A DNA stretch of 6,680 bases from an uncultured Lachnospiraceae bacterium (GTDB lineage: Bacteria; Bacillota_A; Clostridia; Lachnospirales; Lachnospiraceae): the NCBI GenBank assembly GCA_910587905.1, contig CAJUOF010000186.1, forward strand, positions 1 to 6,680. The letters are read 5' to 3'. The notes beneath the pieces are model-generated. The model was not told where the DNA came from. It saw only the letters and a list, made by a program, of their open reading frames with translations, and searched no databases. Shown here piece by piece: positions 6,346 to 6,680 of the stretch (its first letter is position 1; the number at the start of each line of letters is the position of its first letter). A program made the position numbers and the translations under genes.

Positions 6346-6606
6346 TTTTTCAGGAAAAGTGGTGGTGGTGACCGGGGCCGGCGGAGTGCTCTGCGGGACC
6401 ATGGCGAGGGCCTTTGCCCAGGCGGGGGCCAGGGTGGCGGCCTTAAATCGGAGTGAAGGGAACATAAAGAAGTTGGAAGCGGAATGTGAGGCGGAAGGAT
6501 ATGTGTGCAGGGCCTACCAGGCCGACGTGCTGGATAAAGCGGCCCTGGAGGAGGTGCACCGGCAGGTGTTAAGGGATCTCGGCCCCTGTGACATTCTGGT
6601 CAACGG
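6323..6606 (+). CDS. uxuB: SDR-family D-mannonate oxidoreductase (fructuronate reductase), 5' part only
   Basis: This short-chain dehydrogenase would reduce D-fructuronate to D-mannonate with NAD(P)H, the step linking UxaC to UxuA. Only 95 codons are present: MKLPLNVDFSGKVVVVTGAG begins with the first Rossmann strand and nucleotide-binding loop TGAGGVLCG (17-25), followed by an NRSE strand end near 42-45, ADVLD (70-74) and DILVNG (90-95), the beginning of the NAG-type motif. The catalytic Ser-Tyr-Lys region is beyond the break. The ATG at 6323 lies 7 bases after AAAGGAG (6309-6315) and overlaps the end of uxaC by 23 bases. The GGVLC variant of the glycine loop is, from memory, typical of the SDR mannonate oxidoreductases found beside uxuA in Firmicutes, unlike the long-chain UxuB of E. 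coli. Biological sequence stops at 6606, where adapter begins. Confidence 0.85.
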
Positions 6607-6680
6607 AGATCGGAAGAGCACACGTCTGAACTCCAGTCACGTAACCGAATCTCGTATGCCGTCTTCTGCTTGAAAAAAGA
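6607..6680. other. Illumina TruSeq adapter, index and read-through tail (contamination)
   Basis: From 6607 the bases are sequencing-library adapter: AGATCGGAAGAGC begins the 34-base segment 6607-6640, an 8-base index GTAACCGA occupies 6641-6648, the second segment (ATCTCGTATGCC onward, ending CTGCTTG) runs 6649-6672, and A-rich read-through AAAAAAGA ends the window. The uxuB reading frame runs into it and gives the well-known false peptide RKSTRLNSSH before a stop at 6671-6673. It should be trimmed; nothing after 6606 belongs to the organism. Confidence 0.99.

Noticed and set aside
6161..6673. 170-codon frame spanning the end of uxaC, the SDR and the adapter as one gene.
   Set aside because: The first 54 codons are uxaC read out of frame and the last 22 are adapter; only 6323-6606 is real gene.

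Overview
The window is a contig-like piece of a hexuronate (glucuronate/fructuronate) utilisation locus. It most likely comes from a Gram-positive anaerobe of the Clostridia/Lachnospiraceae type, probably a gut metagenome. The evidence is strong purine-rich Shine-Dalgarno sites before most genes, moderately GC-rich coding DNA with an AT-rich promoter region, a Firmicute-type UxuA/UxaC pair, an SDR-type mannonate oxidoreductase, and a TRAP transporter instead of an ExuT-type permease. The taxonomic call is inference.

Layout. An AraC-family regulator (96-950) is on the minus strand. A 182-base AT-rich divergent promoter region (951-1132) follows, with a -10 element for each direction and a perfect 14-bp palindrome at the presumed start of the rightward operon. 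The rightward operon is tightly packed: dctP (TRAP solute-binding lipoprotein, 1133-2164), TRAP membrane components dctQ and dctM (2178-3789, damaged), uxuA (mannonate dehydratase, 3806-4903), uxaC (glucuronate isomerase, 4905-6345, frameshifted) and the first 95 codons of an SDR-type mannonate/fructuronate oxidoreductase (6323-6606). The final 74 bases (6607-6680) are not biological: they are Illumina TruSeq adapter, an 8-base index, more adapter and an A-rich tail.

How the genes work together (family knowledge plus inference). DctP captures a sugar acid, probably a hexuronate, outside the membrane and hands it to DctQM. UxaC isomerises D-glucuronate to D-fructuronate, the SDR reduces this to D-mannonate, and UxuA dehydrates mannonate to 2-keto-3-deoxygluconate (KDG). 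KDG kinase and aldolase are not in the window. The AraC protein is the obvious local regulator, and the palindrome suggests a second, LacI-type input.

The striking part is damage rather than a new system. dctQ and dctM are joined in frame at a shared LGVPIAY motif, apparently losing the end of DctQ and the start of DctM. dctM then has a one-base frameshift in a T-run, and uxaC has a frameshift at 5585-5587. With raw adapter at the contig end, sequencing or assembly error is the leading explanation, though genuine gene decay cannot be excluded. I found no previously undescribed system.
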